Shown here one piece after another: positions 1-6,819 of a DNA stretch of 11,019 nt. The DNA lies in contig JAGZLR010000059.1 of the NCBI GenBank assembly GCA_018364635.1, positions 1 through 11,019 on the forward strand, read 5' to 3'. The stretch comes from Clostridiales bacterium (GTDB taxonomy: Bacteria > Bacillota > Clostridia > Lachnospirales > Anaerotignaceae). The notes under the pieces are model-generated. The model ran no database searches and was not told where the DNA came from. It saw only the letters and a list, made by a program, of their open reading frames with translations. A program made the translations under genes and the position numbers. How positions within the stretch are numbered: position 1 is the first letter of the stretch; every line of letters begins with the position of its first letter.

Positions 1-510
1 GCACAGGAGAGAGCGATTTTAGGCGGCATGAGAGGCGTTGGATTTTCGGCGCTGTTAGGACTTTCTGATTTCCGCAAAGATGCTTTGGCTACGGGAATGC
101 ATGTTTATTACCTGCAAAGAAAATATCCTCATGCAGAAATGTCAATTTCCTGTCCTAGGTTAAGACCCATTATCAATAATGAGAAAATTAATCCAAAGGA
201 TGTCCATGAAAAGCAGCTTTGCCAAGTGTTATGCGCCTACCGAATTTTTCTGCCTTTCGCCCAAATTACCGTTTCTTCCAGAGAAAGTGCTTCTTTTAGA
301 AATGGAATTATTCATATTGCGGCTACAAAAATTTCTGCTGGAGTCAGCACAGGAATTGGCGATCACGAAGAAAAATATACAGGGCATCAGGCAGAGGAAA
401 AGGGCGACGAGCAGTTTGAGATTTCTGACGGCAGAAGTCTTGAGGAAATTTATCAGGCCATTAAAAAAGAAGGGCTTCAGCCTGTGCTGAATGATTACGT
501 CTATGTATGA
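1..510 (+). CDS. thiH: 2-iminoacetate synthase ThiH, C-terminal part (5' end outside window)
   Basis: ThiH is a radical SAM enzyme that cleaves tyrosine to p-cresol and dehydroglycine (2-iminoacetate), the glycine-derived precursor of the thiamin thiazole ring in anaerobes. The frame is open from base 1 and ends with TGA at 508-510, giving 169 visible residues. These cover the end of the barrel and the C-terminal ThiH domain. The radical SAM CxxxCxxC motif lies upstream of the window. Family hallmarks visible are GMRGVGFSALLGL, the ISCPRLRP segment, the TVSSRESASFRN segment, the TKISAGVSTGIG glycine-rich stretch and the FEISDGRSLEEI segment near the C-terminus. The stop overlaps the next gene by 20 nt, so the two are probably translationally coupled in a thiS/thiG/thiH-type operon. 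A TPP riboswitch would be expected upstream but is not in this window. Confidence 0.93.
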   Translation, partial: AQERAILGGMRGVGFSALLGLSDFRKDALATGMHVYYLQRKYPHAEMSISCPRLRPIINNEKINPKDVHEKQLCQVLCAYRIFLPFAQITVSSRESASFRNGIIHIAATKISAGVSTGIGDHEEKYTGHQAEEKGDEQFEISDGRSLEEIYQAIKKEGLQPVLNDYVYV

Positions 511-1066
511 GTCTTTTTTAGCTGTGACAAACCGAAATCTCTGTAAAGAACCGTTTTTATCCCAGATCGATTATGTTGCTTCTCTTGGTGTTCGAGGAAT
601 CATTCTGCGGGAAAAGGACTTGACAGAAGAGGCCTATGAGGCATTGGCGAAAAGTGTGCTTTCTGTATGCGAAAAACACCACACGGACTGTATCCTTCAT
701 GGTTTTCCTAATGTCGCAAGGCGTCTCGGCTGTAGAAAAATCCACGTATCTATAAATGCTTTAAAGCAAATGGATCTGACTGATTTTCAGCTTGTAGGAG
801 CTTCCTGTCATTGTGTACAGGAGGCGCAAGAAGCACAGCGTTTAGGTGCAAATTATATTATAGCCGGCCATATTTTTGAGACAGACTGCAAAAAAGGGCT
901 GCCTGGACGGGGACTGGAATTTTTGACGGAGGTGTGCGCTTCGGTATCAATTCCTGTTTTCGCCATTGGCGGTATTTGTGAAAATGATATTGCCCAATTA
1001 AAGGCATGCGGTGCAGCAGGCGGGTGTATGATGAGTCGATTTATGTCCATGACGTGTGAGAGTTGA
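491..1066 (+). CDS. tenI: ThiE/TenI-family protein, probably thiazole tautomerase TenI
   Basis: This is a 191-residue TIM-barrel protein of the thiamin phosphate synthase/TenI family, overlapping thiH by 20 nt. LREKDLTEEAYEAL (residues 39-52) is the conserved ThiE/TenI phosphate-side segment. AGHIFETDCKKGLPGRG (125-141) is nearly the B. subtilis TenI signature, and its histidine (H127) aligns with the histidine reported as catalytic for thiazole tautomerisation. AIGGI (158-162) is the C-terminal phosphate loop. The Mg-binding HxGQxD motif expected in true ThiE is replaced by IHVSINAL (84-91), which has no Gln-Asp pair. I therefore favour TenI, which aromatises the ThiG product, over thiamin phosphate synthase. 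Automatic annotation will probably call it thiE. Two in-frame ATGs (491 and 503) are possible and neither has a strong Shine-Dalgarno sequence. The longer form is listed; the shorter starts MYESFLAV and lacks four residues. Confidence 0.85.
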   Translation: MITSMYESFLAVTNRNLCKEPFLSQIDYVASLGVRGIILREKDLTEEAYEALAKSVLSVCEKHHTDCILHGFPNVARRLGCRKIHVSINALKQMDLTDFQLVGASCHCVQEAQEAQRLGANYIIAGHIFETDCKKGLPGRGLEFLTEVCASVSIPVFAIGGICENDIAQLKACGAAGGCMMSRFMSMTCES

Positions 1067-1088
1067 CGATTGATTTCACATTTTTTTT
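1054..1088 (+). terminator. Possible weak Rho-independent terminator after the thiamin genes
   Basis: TGTGA at 1055-1059 pairs with TCACA at 1076-1080. The stem can be lengthened by flanking G-U and A-T pairs across a 12-nt loop, and eight T's follow at 1081-1088. The stem covers the tenI stop codon. It is AT-rich and weak, so some read-through into the HAD gene is likely. Confidence 0.4.
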
Positions 1089-1117
1089 ACTTACGCTAAC
1101 TTTTCGTATCTTAAAAG

Positions 1118-1136
1118 CTATGTTATACTGACATAG
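1118..1136 (+). promoter_or_regulatory. Extended -10 promoter of the HAD gene, inside a 6-bp inverted repeat
   Basis: TGTTATACT at 1121-1129 is an extended -10 element (TGn followed by TATACT at 1124-1129). The -35 position at 17-nt spacing (1101-1106, TTTTCG) is poor, as is common with extended -10 promoters. The -10 box lies between the perfect arms CTATGT (1118-1123) and ACATAG (1131-1136). This could be an operator or a chance repeat. An AGAGGTG Shine-Dalgarno sequence follows at 1135-1141. Confidence 0.5.
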
Positions 1137-1149
1137 AGGTGAAGACAGA

Positions 1150-1809
1150 ATGAATAAAACTGTGATATTTGATATGGATGGCACACTTTTTGATACAGAA
1201 CGGTTGGTTTTAGACTGTTGGATGAAAACGGCAGAGGAAATCCCGAAACAGCAGATAGAAGAAGTTTTTAGAAAATGTATTGGAACCACAGGAATTCGTA
1301 CAAAAGAAATTTTTCAGGCAGAATTGGGAGCCCAGTATTCTTATGACGATTTTTTAAAGAGACAGCATGAAGCGTTTGTAGAAGCCACAAAGGAGAAGGG
1401 GATGCCTGTAAAAAAAGGTGCTCAGGAGCTACTTTCTTACTTAAAAGACAATGGCTGGGATATTGGCCTTGCATCTTCTACTCGATATGCATTGGTTGTA
1501 GAGGAACTAACCCAAACCAATTTAGTGCAGTATTTTCGTGTGCTTGTCGGCGGAGATATGGCCAAACGCAGTAAGCCGGAGCCGGATATTTATTTATTGG
1601 CATGTGAAAAGATGGGGGTAGACCCTGTAGAAACCTTTGCCGTGGAGGATTCTTATCATGGGGTAAGAAGTTCCTCTGCCGCTGGTATGAAGGTGATTAT
1701 GGTACCAGATTTACAGCCGGCCCAGGAAGAAATGGAGCGCCTTAGTTTCGCAATTCTGCCTGATTTATTGAAAGTCAAAGATTTTTTTGCAGATTTAACA
1801 GAGAAATAG
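1150..1809 (+). CDS. HAD-superfamily hydrolase, subfamily IA (beta-phosphoglucomutase-like phosphatase)
   Basis: This 219-residue cytosolic HAD phosphatase/phosphomutase has all four catalytic motifs. Motif I is FDMDGTLFDTE (D8 nucleophile, D10 acid/base). Motif II is LASST (S109/S110). Motif III is K142 in KRSKPEPDIYL, and motif IV is VEDS (E166, D167) followed by GVRSSSAAGM. An alpha-helical C1-type cap fills residues 15-90. The order and length fit the beta-phosphoglucomutase/phosphoglycolate phosphatase group, but the substrate cannot be read from sequence. The ATG at 1150 has AGAGGTG 8 nt upstream, and the gene has its own promoter and terminator, so it is probably a separate unit. Its position just after the thiamin genes leaves open a role on a thiamin phosphate ester, but only adjacency supports that. 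Confidence 0.9.
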   Translation: MNKTVIFDMDGTLFDTERLVLDCWMKTAEEIPKQQIEEVFRKCIGTTGIRTKEIFQAELGAQYSYDDFLKRQHEAFVEATKEKGMPVKKGAQELLSYLKDNGWDIGLASSTRYALVVEELTQTNLVQYFRVLVGGDMAKRSKPEPDIYLLACEKMGVDPVETFAVEDSYHGVRSSSAAGMKVIMVPDLQPAQEEMERLSFAILPDLLKVKDFFADLTEK

Positions 1810-1835
1810 TAGGTATATAAAAGAGAGGATATTTT

Positions 1836-1872
1836 GCCGTTGACTCAGTTTTTTGAGTTTAACGGCTTTTTT
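1836..1872 (+). terminator. Rho-independent terminator of the HAD gene
   Basis: GCCGTT and the following GACTCA (1836-1847) pair with TGAG and AACGGC (ending 1866), with a small bulge. Six T's follow at 1867-1872. The hairpin lies 27 nt after the HAD stop and separates that gene from the marR operon. Confidence 0.8.
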
Positions 1873-1948
1873 ATGTTACTTTTTATGAGTGTAAATGATA
1901 TTCTAGAGAATCGAAGAGCTGGTTATAAATAAGTTTTGAACAAGTTAC

Positions 1949-1962
1949 ACAGTTATAACTGT
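1949..1962. promoter_or_regulatory. 14-bp perfect palindrome upstream of the marR promoter
   Basis: ACAGTTATAACTGT is a perfect palindrome 52 bp upstream of the marR -35 box, within the 279-bp gap between the HAD gene and marR. It could be a distal operator or an activator site. Its AGTT/AACT half-sites resemble the ends of the operator at 2041-2075. The rest of 1873-2014 is AT-rich and I see no gene in it. Confidence 0.35.
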
Positions 1963-2014
1963 TGTTTTACGGAATAAATTTAGTATATTTTTTGTTAGAT
2001 TAAAAAAAATTAAT

Positions 2015-2042
2015 TTGACAGATGGAGATCAAATGCTATAAT
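2015..2042 (+). promoter_or_regulatory. Strong sigma-A-type promoter of the marR-ABC operon
   Basis: The consensus -35 TTGACA (2015-2020) and consensus -10 TATAAT (2037-2042) are 16 nt apart. A TGC directly before the -10 (2034-2036) adds an extended -10 element. Transcription should start near 2049, inside the inverted repeat. Such a near-consensus promoter fits an operon held off by a repressor. Confidence 0.9.
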
Positions 2043-2075
2043 AGTTCTGCAACGAACCGTTAGCTGCAAAACTAT
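2041..2075. promoter_or_regulatory. Putative MarR operator (imperfect inverted repeat)
   Basis: ATAGTTCTGCA (2041-2051) and TGCAAAACTAT (2065-2075) form 11-bp arms with one mismatched pair, centred on 2058. An inner AACG/CGTT pair (2051-2054 and 2058-2061) shares the region. The repeat touches the last bases of the -10 box and covers the expected start site, so a bound dimer would block transcription. The likely ligand is the MarR protein encoded just downstream (autorepression). This is inference from position and symmetry. Confidence 0.65.
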
Positions 2076-2088
2076 TTAGGAGGCATAT

Positions 2089-2598
2089 ATGGATCATAGA
2101 AATACCGTTGGGTATGAGATAAAAACGTTGGATCATTTATTGATTAAACAGCTAATTTCCGTCTGCGGGCGGCAGGGGATTGATGAAGTGACTGTAATGA
2201 ATAGCTGGATTATTGGATATCTTTATGAAAACCAAAGGAAAGAGATTTTTCAGAAAGACTTGGAACAGGAATTTTCTATCTCAAAATCTACAGTCACAGG
2301 AATTTTACAGTTGATGGAAAAAAAGGGATATATTATTCGACAGTCGGTACCCTATGATGCCAGACTGAAAAAATTAATGCTAACGGAAAAAGGCCTTGCT
2401 ATGAGAGGCAAGACACAAAAAATTATAAATCAGTTGGAAGAACGATTGATGATGTCAGTCAAACCAGAAGAAATGGAAGTTTTTTTTCACGTGATCCACA
2501 GATTTAAAGATTCTATTTTACAGGATCTGGAAAAAGACGAAAAAAGGAGGCATGATGCGTATGATAAAAACACTTGCGGCACAAGTCAAAGAGTTTAA
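2089..2598 (+). CDS. MarR-family transcriptional regulator
   Basis: This is a 169-residue winged-helix regulator. Residues about 54-83 hold the helix-turn-helix (FQKDLEQEFSISKSTVTGIL, then LMEKKGYI). The wing follows, with the family DxR signature at D90-A91-R92 and the LTEKG segment at 98-102. The flanking N- and C-terminal helices form the MarR dimer interface. The ATG at 2089 has a perfect AGGAGG (2078-2083) 5 nt upstream. It is the first gene of an operon with two ABC exporter subunits and overlaps the next gene by about 40 nt. It is probably a repressor of the exporter and of itself, released by a ligand that may be the exported compound. Ligand and substrate are unknown. Confidence 0.92.
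   Translation: MDHRNTVGYEIKTLDHLLIKQLISVCGRQGIDEVTVMNSWIIGYLYENQRKEIFQKDLEQEFSISKSTVTGILQLMEKKGYIIRQSVPYDARLKKLMLTEKGLAMRGKTQKIINQLEERLMMSVKPEEMEVFFHVIHRFKDSILQDLEKDEKRRHDAYDKNTCGTSQRV
2545..2550 (+). promoter_or_regulatory. Ribosome binding site that decides the start of the first ABC gene
   Basis: AGGAGG lies inside the end of marR. Three in-frame ATGs follow at 2552, 2555 and 2561, with spacings of 1, 4 and 10 nt. The first is too close to be used. 2561 gives the N-terminus MIKTLAAQVKEF typical of the family, and 2555 is possible. Confidence 0.75.
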
Positions 2599-4312
2599 AA
2601 GGGACTCTTTTTTGACACCGCTTTTTATGATTCTTGAAGTGGCCATGGAAATGGTAATTCCTCTTTTCATGGCGTCAATTATTGATGAAGGCGTCAATGC
2701 TGGAAATATGCAGCATATTTATTACGTCGGCGTGATGATGGTGATTGCGGCAGGAATTGGGCTGTTTGCCGGTGTTATGGGAGGAAAATATGCGGCAAGA
2801 GCATCGACAGGATTTGCAAAAAATCTAAGGGAAGCGATGTTTCATAATATACAGAAGTTTTCTTTTGCCAATATTGATAAGTTCAGTACAGCTGGTCTTG
2901 TAACCAGACTGACGACAGATGTTACAAATCTACAAAATGCATATCAGATGATTTTGAGAATGTGCACGAGGGCACCGGCTAGTTTAATCTGTGCTATGGT
3001 GCTTGCGTTTATGATTAATGCGAAGCTTGCCAGCATTTATTTTGTTGCTGTTATTTTTTTAGGTCTATGTCTTTTTATTATTATGTCCCACGCAAAAAAT
3101 TATTTTCAGCAGGTGTTTCGTAAATATGACGATTTAAATGCTAGTGTACAGGAAAATGTCTCTGCCATCAGAGTTGTAAAAGCCTATGTGAGAGAGGATC
3201 ATGAAATTGAGAAATTTCATACAGCCAGTGGGAACTTATACCGTCTGTTTGTAAAAGCAGAAAAGATGCTGACACTGAATTTTCCGATTATGCAGATTAC
3301 AGTTTATACTTGTATCTTGGCTATATGCTGGCTAGGAGCAAAGATGATTGTTGTAGGAAATCTTACCACAGGACAGTTGATGAGTTTATTGGCTTACTGC
3401 ATGAATATTTTAATGAGCTTAATGATGCTTTCTATGGTATTTGTTATGATTACAATGTCTAGTGCAAGTGCAGAGCGAATTGCAGAAGTTCTGCAGGAAG
3501 AGAGTGATATCCATAATCCTGAAACTCCTATTTATGAAGTGAAGAATGGCAGTATCCAATTCCATCATGTGAATTTCAGCTATAAAAAAGATAGCAAAGA
3601 TTATGTATTAAAAGATATCAATCTAGAGATTCAACCAGGAGAGACGATTGGAGTGATTGGAGGCACAGGAAGTGCGAAGACAAGTCTTGTGTCATTGATT
3701 AGCCGATTATATGATGTACGAGATGGCGAAGTTTTTGTAGGAGGCCGCAATGTAAAGGAATATGATTTGGAGACATTGCGTGATGAGGTAAGTGTTGTTC
3801 TGCAAAAAAATGTACTCTTTAGCGGTACAATTTTAGATAATTTACGCTGGGGCGATAAAAATGCCACAGAAGAAGAGTGTGTCAGAGTTTGCCGTCTGGC
3901 CTGTGCCGATGAGTTTATTGAAAGAATGCCGGACCGATATCACACCTATATTGAGCAAGGAGGAAGCAATGTATCCGGTGGTCAGAAACAGAGATTATGT
4001 ATTGCTCGAGCACTGTTAAAGAAGCCTAAAATATTAATTTTGGACGATTCAACAAGCGCAGTCGATACAGCAACAGACGCGAAAATCAGAAAAGCCTTTC
4101 GTGAGGAAATACCAAACACGACAAAAATTATTATTGCACAGCGAATTTCTAGCGTCCAAGATGCAGATCGAATTGTGGTGATGGAAAATGGTCAGATCCA
4201 GGCAGTAGGGACGCATGAGGAACTTTTGAAACATAGTGAGATTTATCGCGACGTCTATGAATCTCAAAATAAAAACAGTGGAGATTTTGATGAAAATGGA
4301 GGTGAAGCATAG
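2561..4312 (+). CDS. ABC transporter half-exporter (TMD-NBD), subunit with degenerate catalytic residues
   Basis: This 583-residue type IV (MsbA-like) ABC half-transporter has about six membrane helices (roughly 17-40, 55-75, 137-155, 157-175, 243-265, 275-300) and an ATPase domain from about 331. In the ATPase domain, Walker A is GGTGSAKT (367-374), with Ala372 where Gly is usual. The Q-loop is Q415, the signature is intact VSGGQ (471-475), and Walker B ends LILDD with Asp496 in place of the catalytic Glu. The switch His is replaced by Gln527 (IIIAQR). This matches the non-catalytic-side partner of heterodimeric exporters such as TM287 or BmrC. It therefore donates its signature to the partner's ATP site. 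The start overlaps marR, and the stop TAG shares its G with the next gene's GTG, so translation is probably coupled. The substrate is unknown; drugs, lipids or peptides are all possible. Alternative starts are 2552 and 2555. Confidence 0.93.
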   Translation: MIKTLAAQVKEFKRDSFLTPLFMILEVAMEMVIPLFMASIIDEGVNAGNMQHIYYVGVMMVIAAGIGLFAGVMGGKYAARASTGFAKNLREAMFHNIQKFSFANIDKFSTAGLVTRLTTDVTNLQNAYQMILRMCTRAPASLICAMVLAFMINAKLASIYFVAVIFLGLCLFIIMSHAKNYFQQVFRKYDDLNASVQENVSAIRVVKAYVREDHEIEKFHTASGNLYRLFVKAEKMLTLNFPIMQITVYTCILAICWLGAKMIVVGNLTTGQLMSLLAYCMNILMSLMMLSMVFVMITMSSASAERIAEVLQEESDIHNPETPIYEVKNGSIQFHHVNFSYKKDSKDYVLKDINLEIQPGETIGVIGGTGSAKTSLVSLISRLYDVRDGEVFVGGRNVKEYDLETLRDEVSVVLQKNVLFSGTILDNLRWGDKNATEEECVRVCRLACADEFIERMPDRYHTYIEQGGSNVSGGQKQRLCIARALLKKPKILILDDSTSAVDTATDAKIRKAFREEIPNTTKIIIAQRISSVQDADRIVVMENGQIQAVGTHEELLKHSEIYRDVYESQNKNSGDFDENGGEA

Positions 4313-6222
4313 TGGCACAAAATAGGACAGTAAGAACTGGACGAGGACAATTGGGGAGAGGACCAAGGCCAAAAGTTAAAAACTCAGGAGCGCTTTTTCG
4401 CCGACTGATGGCTTATATTATGAGGTATTATGGTTTGCAGTGCGTTCTTGTTATGGTCTGCATTATTGTAAGTGTGTTGGCAAATGTCCAGGGAACGTTG
4501 TTTATACAAACATTGATCGATCAATATATTGTACCAATGCTAGGCGGCGGCACGGCAGACTTTGGCCCATTGGCGTCTGCAATTTCTTGGGTAGCGGTAT
4601 TCTATCTCATTGGTGCTTTGTCTACGTATGTCTATAATCGGATTATGATTCAAGTAAGCCAAGGCACATTGAAGCGATTGAGGGATGAGCTTTTTACAAA
4701 GATGGAAAGCCTTCCAATCGGATATTTTGATACCCATGCCCATGGAGATATTATGTCGATTTATACAAACGATATCGATACACTGCGGCAGATGGTCAGC
4801 CAGAGTATGCCTCAGTTATTCAATAGCGCTTTTATGTTAATTAGTGTTTTTGTCAGCATGATTATGCTGAGCATTCCTTTGACAATCCTTTCGTTAGTTA
4901 TGGTTGGTCTGATGCTTACCCTGACAAAAATATTGGCTGGGAAAAGCGGTAAATATTTTGCTCAGCAGCAGAGAGATTTAGGTAGGGCCAACGGCTTTAT
5001 TGAGGAAATGATGGAAGGCCAAAAAGTAGTAAAGGTTTTCTGTCATGAAGAAGAAAATATCAAATTGTTCAAAGAGTTAAATGATAAATTATTTCACAGT
5101 GCAAATAATGCCAATAAGTTTGCTAATATACTAATGCCTATCAATGCTCAGCTAGGAAACATCAGTTATGTATTATGTGCAATCTTTGGTGGGATTATGG
5201 CTCTCAGTGGGTTTACAGGACTGACATTAGGAACCTTAGCAAGTTTTCTTACCTTTAATAAAAGTATCAATATGCCAATTAACCAGGTAAGCCAACAATT
5301 AAATAGTATTGTAATGGCCCTTGCAGGATGTGAGCGTGTCTTTCGGCTTTTGGATGAGACCCCAGAAGAGGATCACGGTACAGTGACGTTAACAAATGTA
5401 GAAGAGACAGCGCAGGGGATAGTGGAGACAAAAAAACATACAGAGCATTGGGCGTGGAAGAGAACAGAAAATGGAAAGATACAATATATTCCTCTATGCG
5501 GTGATGTAACATTTAAGAATGTAGATTTTGGATATAGCCCGAAAAAAACAATTCTTCATGATATCAATTTATTTGCAAAACCTGGGCAAAAAATTGCTTT
5601 TGTTGGATCAACAGGTGCTGGAAAGACGACGATTATGAATCTAGTCAATCGATTTTATGATGTCACAAAAGGCGGTATTTTTTACGACGGAATTGATATC
5701 AAGGATATTAAAAAGGCAGATCTGCGCCGTTCCCTTGGAATTGTGTTGCAGGATACCCATTTGTTTACAGGAACAGTAAAAGATAATATTCGTTTTGGGC
5801 TTTTGGATGCAACAGACGAAGAAGTGATTGCAGCTGCAAAACTTGCCAATGCAGATGGCTTTATCCGTAGACTGCCCGATGGATATGACACTGTTTTGAC
5901 AGGGGATGGTGGAGCTCTTAGTCAGGGTCAAAGACAACTTTTAGCTATAGCAAGAGCAGCGGTTGCAGATCCACCTGTATTGATTTTAGATGAGGCGACT
6001 AGTTCCATCGATACTCGTACAGAGCGGTTGGTTCAAGACGGTATGGACCAGCTGATGAAAGGAAGGACAACATTTGTGATTGCCCATCGGCTTTCTACAA
6101 TCCAAAATAGTGATTGTATTATGGTTATGGAACAGGGAAGGATTATTGAACGAGGTACCCACGAGGAATTATTGGAGGCTAAAGGGAGATACTATCAACT
6201 TTCCACTGGAAAGACGGCGTAA
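4312..6222 (+). CDS. ABC transporter half-exporter (TMD-NBD), catalytic subunit
   Basis: This 636-residue partner of the preceding gene starts with GTG in the arrangement TAGTG, with GGAGG (4298-4302) 9 nt upstream. A basic, glycine-rich cytosolic tail (residues 1-26) precedes about six membrane helices (about 42-64, 88-108, 168-187, 190-208, 275-300, 303-322). A linker of about 45 residues (350-396) then leads into the ATPase domain. Walker A is canonical GSTGAGKT (432-439), the Q-loop is Q480, Walker B LILDE carries the catalytic Glu561, and the switch His592 is present. The signature is altered to LSQGQ (536-540). It thus supplies the working Walker motifs while its own signature is impaired, complementing the first subunit. 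The extended linker is common in the second subunits of Firmicute heterodimeric exporters. It sits in the membrane with its partner and likely expels a compound sensed by the MarR regulator. Confidence 0.93.
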   Translation: MAQNRTVRTGRGQLGRGPRPKVKNSGALFRRLMAYIMRYYGLQCVLVMVCIIVSVLANVQGTLFIQTLIDQYIVPMLGGGTADFGPLASAISWVAVFYLIGALSTYVYNRIMIQVSQGTLKRLRDELFTKMESLPIGYFDTHAHGDIMSIYTNDIDTLRQMVSQSMPQLFNSAFMLISVFVSMIMLSIPLTILSLVMVGLMLTLTKILAGKSGKYFAQQQRDLGRANGFIEEMMEGQKVVKVFCHEEENIKLFKELNDKLFHSANNANKFANILMPINAQLGNISYVLCAIFGGIMALSGFTGLTLGTLASFLTFNKSINMPINQVSQQLNSIVMALAGCERVFRLLDETPEEDHGTVTLTNVEETAQGIVETKKHTEHWAWKRTENGKIQYIPLCGDVTFKNVDFGYSPKKTILHDINLFAKPGQKIAFVGSTGAGKTTIMNLVNRFYDVTKGGIFYDGIDIKDIKKADLRRSLGIVLQDTHLFTGTVKDNIRFGLLDATDEEVIAAAKLANADGFIRRLPDGYDTVLTGDGGALSQGQRQLLAIARAAVADPPVLILDEATSSIDTRTERLVQDGMDQLMKGRTTFVIAHRLSTIQNSDCIMVMEQGRIIERGTHEELLEAKGRYYQLSTGKTA

Positions 6223-6256
6223 AAAAACAGACGGAAGTTATTCCGTCTGTTTTTTT
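6221..6256. terminator. Bidirectional Rho-independent terminator between convergent operons
   Basis: This is a perfect 16-bp inverted repeat with a GTTA loop (6237-6240). The core arms CAGACGGAA and TTCCGTCTG are flanked by a run of A's on the left and T's on the right, so it works on both strands. It starts within the stop codon of the second ABC gene and ends 1 nt before the stop codon of the minus-strand reductase gene. Confidence 0.92.
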
Positions 6257-6257
6257 G

Positions 6258-6797
6258 TTAAGTTAATCGCCGTTGGTAAATACAATCGATTATGCCATTT
6301 TTTGAAGATACAGAGACAAGACTGAAAATCTGCGGTTTGTCTAATGCTCCAAATAAGCGAATGCCTTGGCCAAGAAGGGTAGGGATAACAGTAAGATGAA
6401 GCTTGTCAATGAAATTTTTTTCTAGACACTGCTGTGCAATTTCAGCACCACCGCAAATCCAGATATCTTGAGAACTGTTTTGTTTCAGTCTTTGAAGAAG
6501 AGATTCCAAAGGTTCTTGGATAAATTGAATACACTCTAATGGAGACTGCTGTTTTTTATGTGTTAAGACATAGGTCATTTTTTCAGAATATACCCATTTA
6601 TTAGGCGAAAGTTCTGTGACAATCTGGTTGTAGGTATGGTATCCCATAAGAATTGTGTCGATCGTTTGATAGAAGTCTTCATAGCTGGTATCATCCTGAA
6701 CATCCTCCGATTCGCCTTTTAACCAGTCTACTTTTCCGTTTTTGTCTGCAATAAAGCCATCGATGCTGACGGCGAGATATAACACAATAGAAGACAT
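6258..6797 (-). CDS. Dihydrofolate reductase-fold (RibD C-terminal-like) family protein
   Basis: This 179-residue protein belongs to the DHFR/RibD C-terminal superfamily, like B. subtilis YwjB and YyaP. An N-terminal strand leads into SIDGFIA (11-17), followed by MGYHTYNQI (51-59), the nucleotide-binding glycine motif WICGGAEIA (113-121), and HLTVIPTLLGQGIRLF (134-149). These features indicate an NAD(P)H-dependent reductase fold. The substrate is not known, and the protein is not a housekeeping folate DHFR. An in-frame TTG at 6818 would add 7 residues, but the ATG at 6797 is preceded by GGAAAGGAA at good distance and matches the family start. It is the last gene of a four-gene operon, 22 nt after the upstream hydrolase gene. 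Confidence 0.88.
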   Translation of the reverse strand: MSSIVLYLAVSIDGFIADKNGKVDWLKGESEDVQDDTSYEDFYQTIDTILMGYHTYNQIVTELSPNKWVYSEKMTYVLTHKKQQSPLECIQFIQEPLESLLQRLKQNSSQDIWICGGAEIAQQCLEKNFIDKLHLTVIPTLLGQGIRLFGALDKPQIFSLVSVSSKNGIIDCIYQRRLT

Positions 6798-6819
6798 AGA
6801 AATTTCCTTTCCAATCAAT

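Noticed and set aside
1150..1809. HAD protein as a thiamin phosphate phosphatase
   Set aside because: Only its place next to thiamin genes suggests this. It has its own promoter, and HAD substrates cannot be read from motifs.
2480..2487. Run of eight T's inside marR, a possible phase-variable slippage site
   Set aside because: The frame is intact through the run (GTT TTT TTT CAC) and such short runs are common in AT-rich genomes. Nothing shows variation.
6798..6818. Longer DHFR-like protein starting at TTG 6818
   Set aside because: The ATG at 6797 has a better Shine-Dalgarno distance and the family N-terminus.
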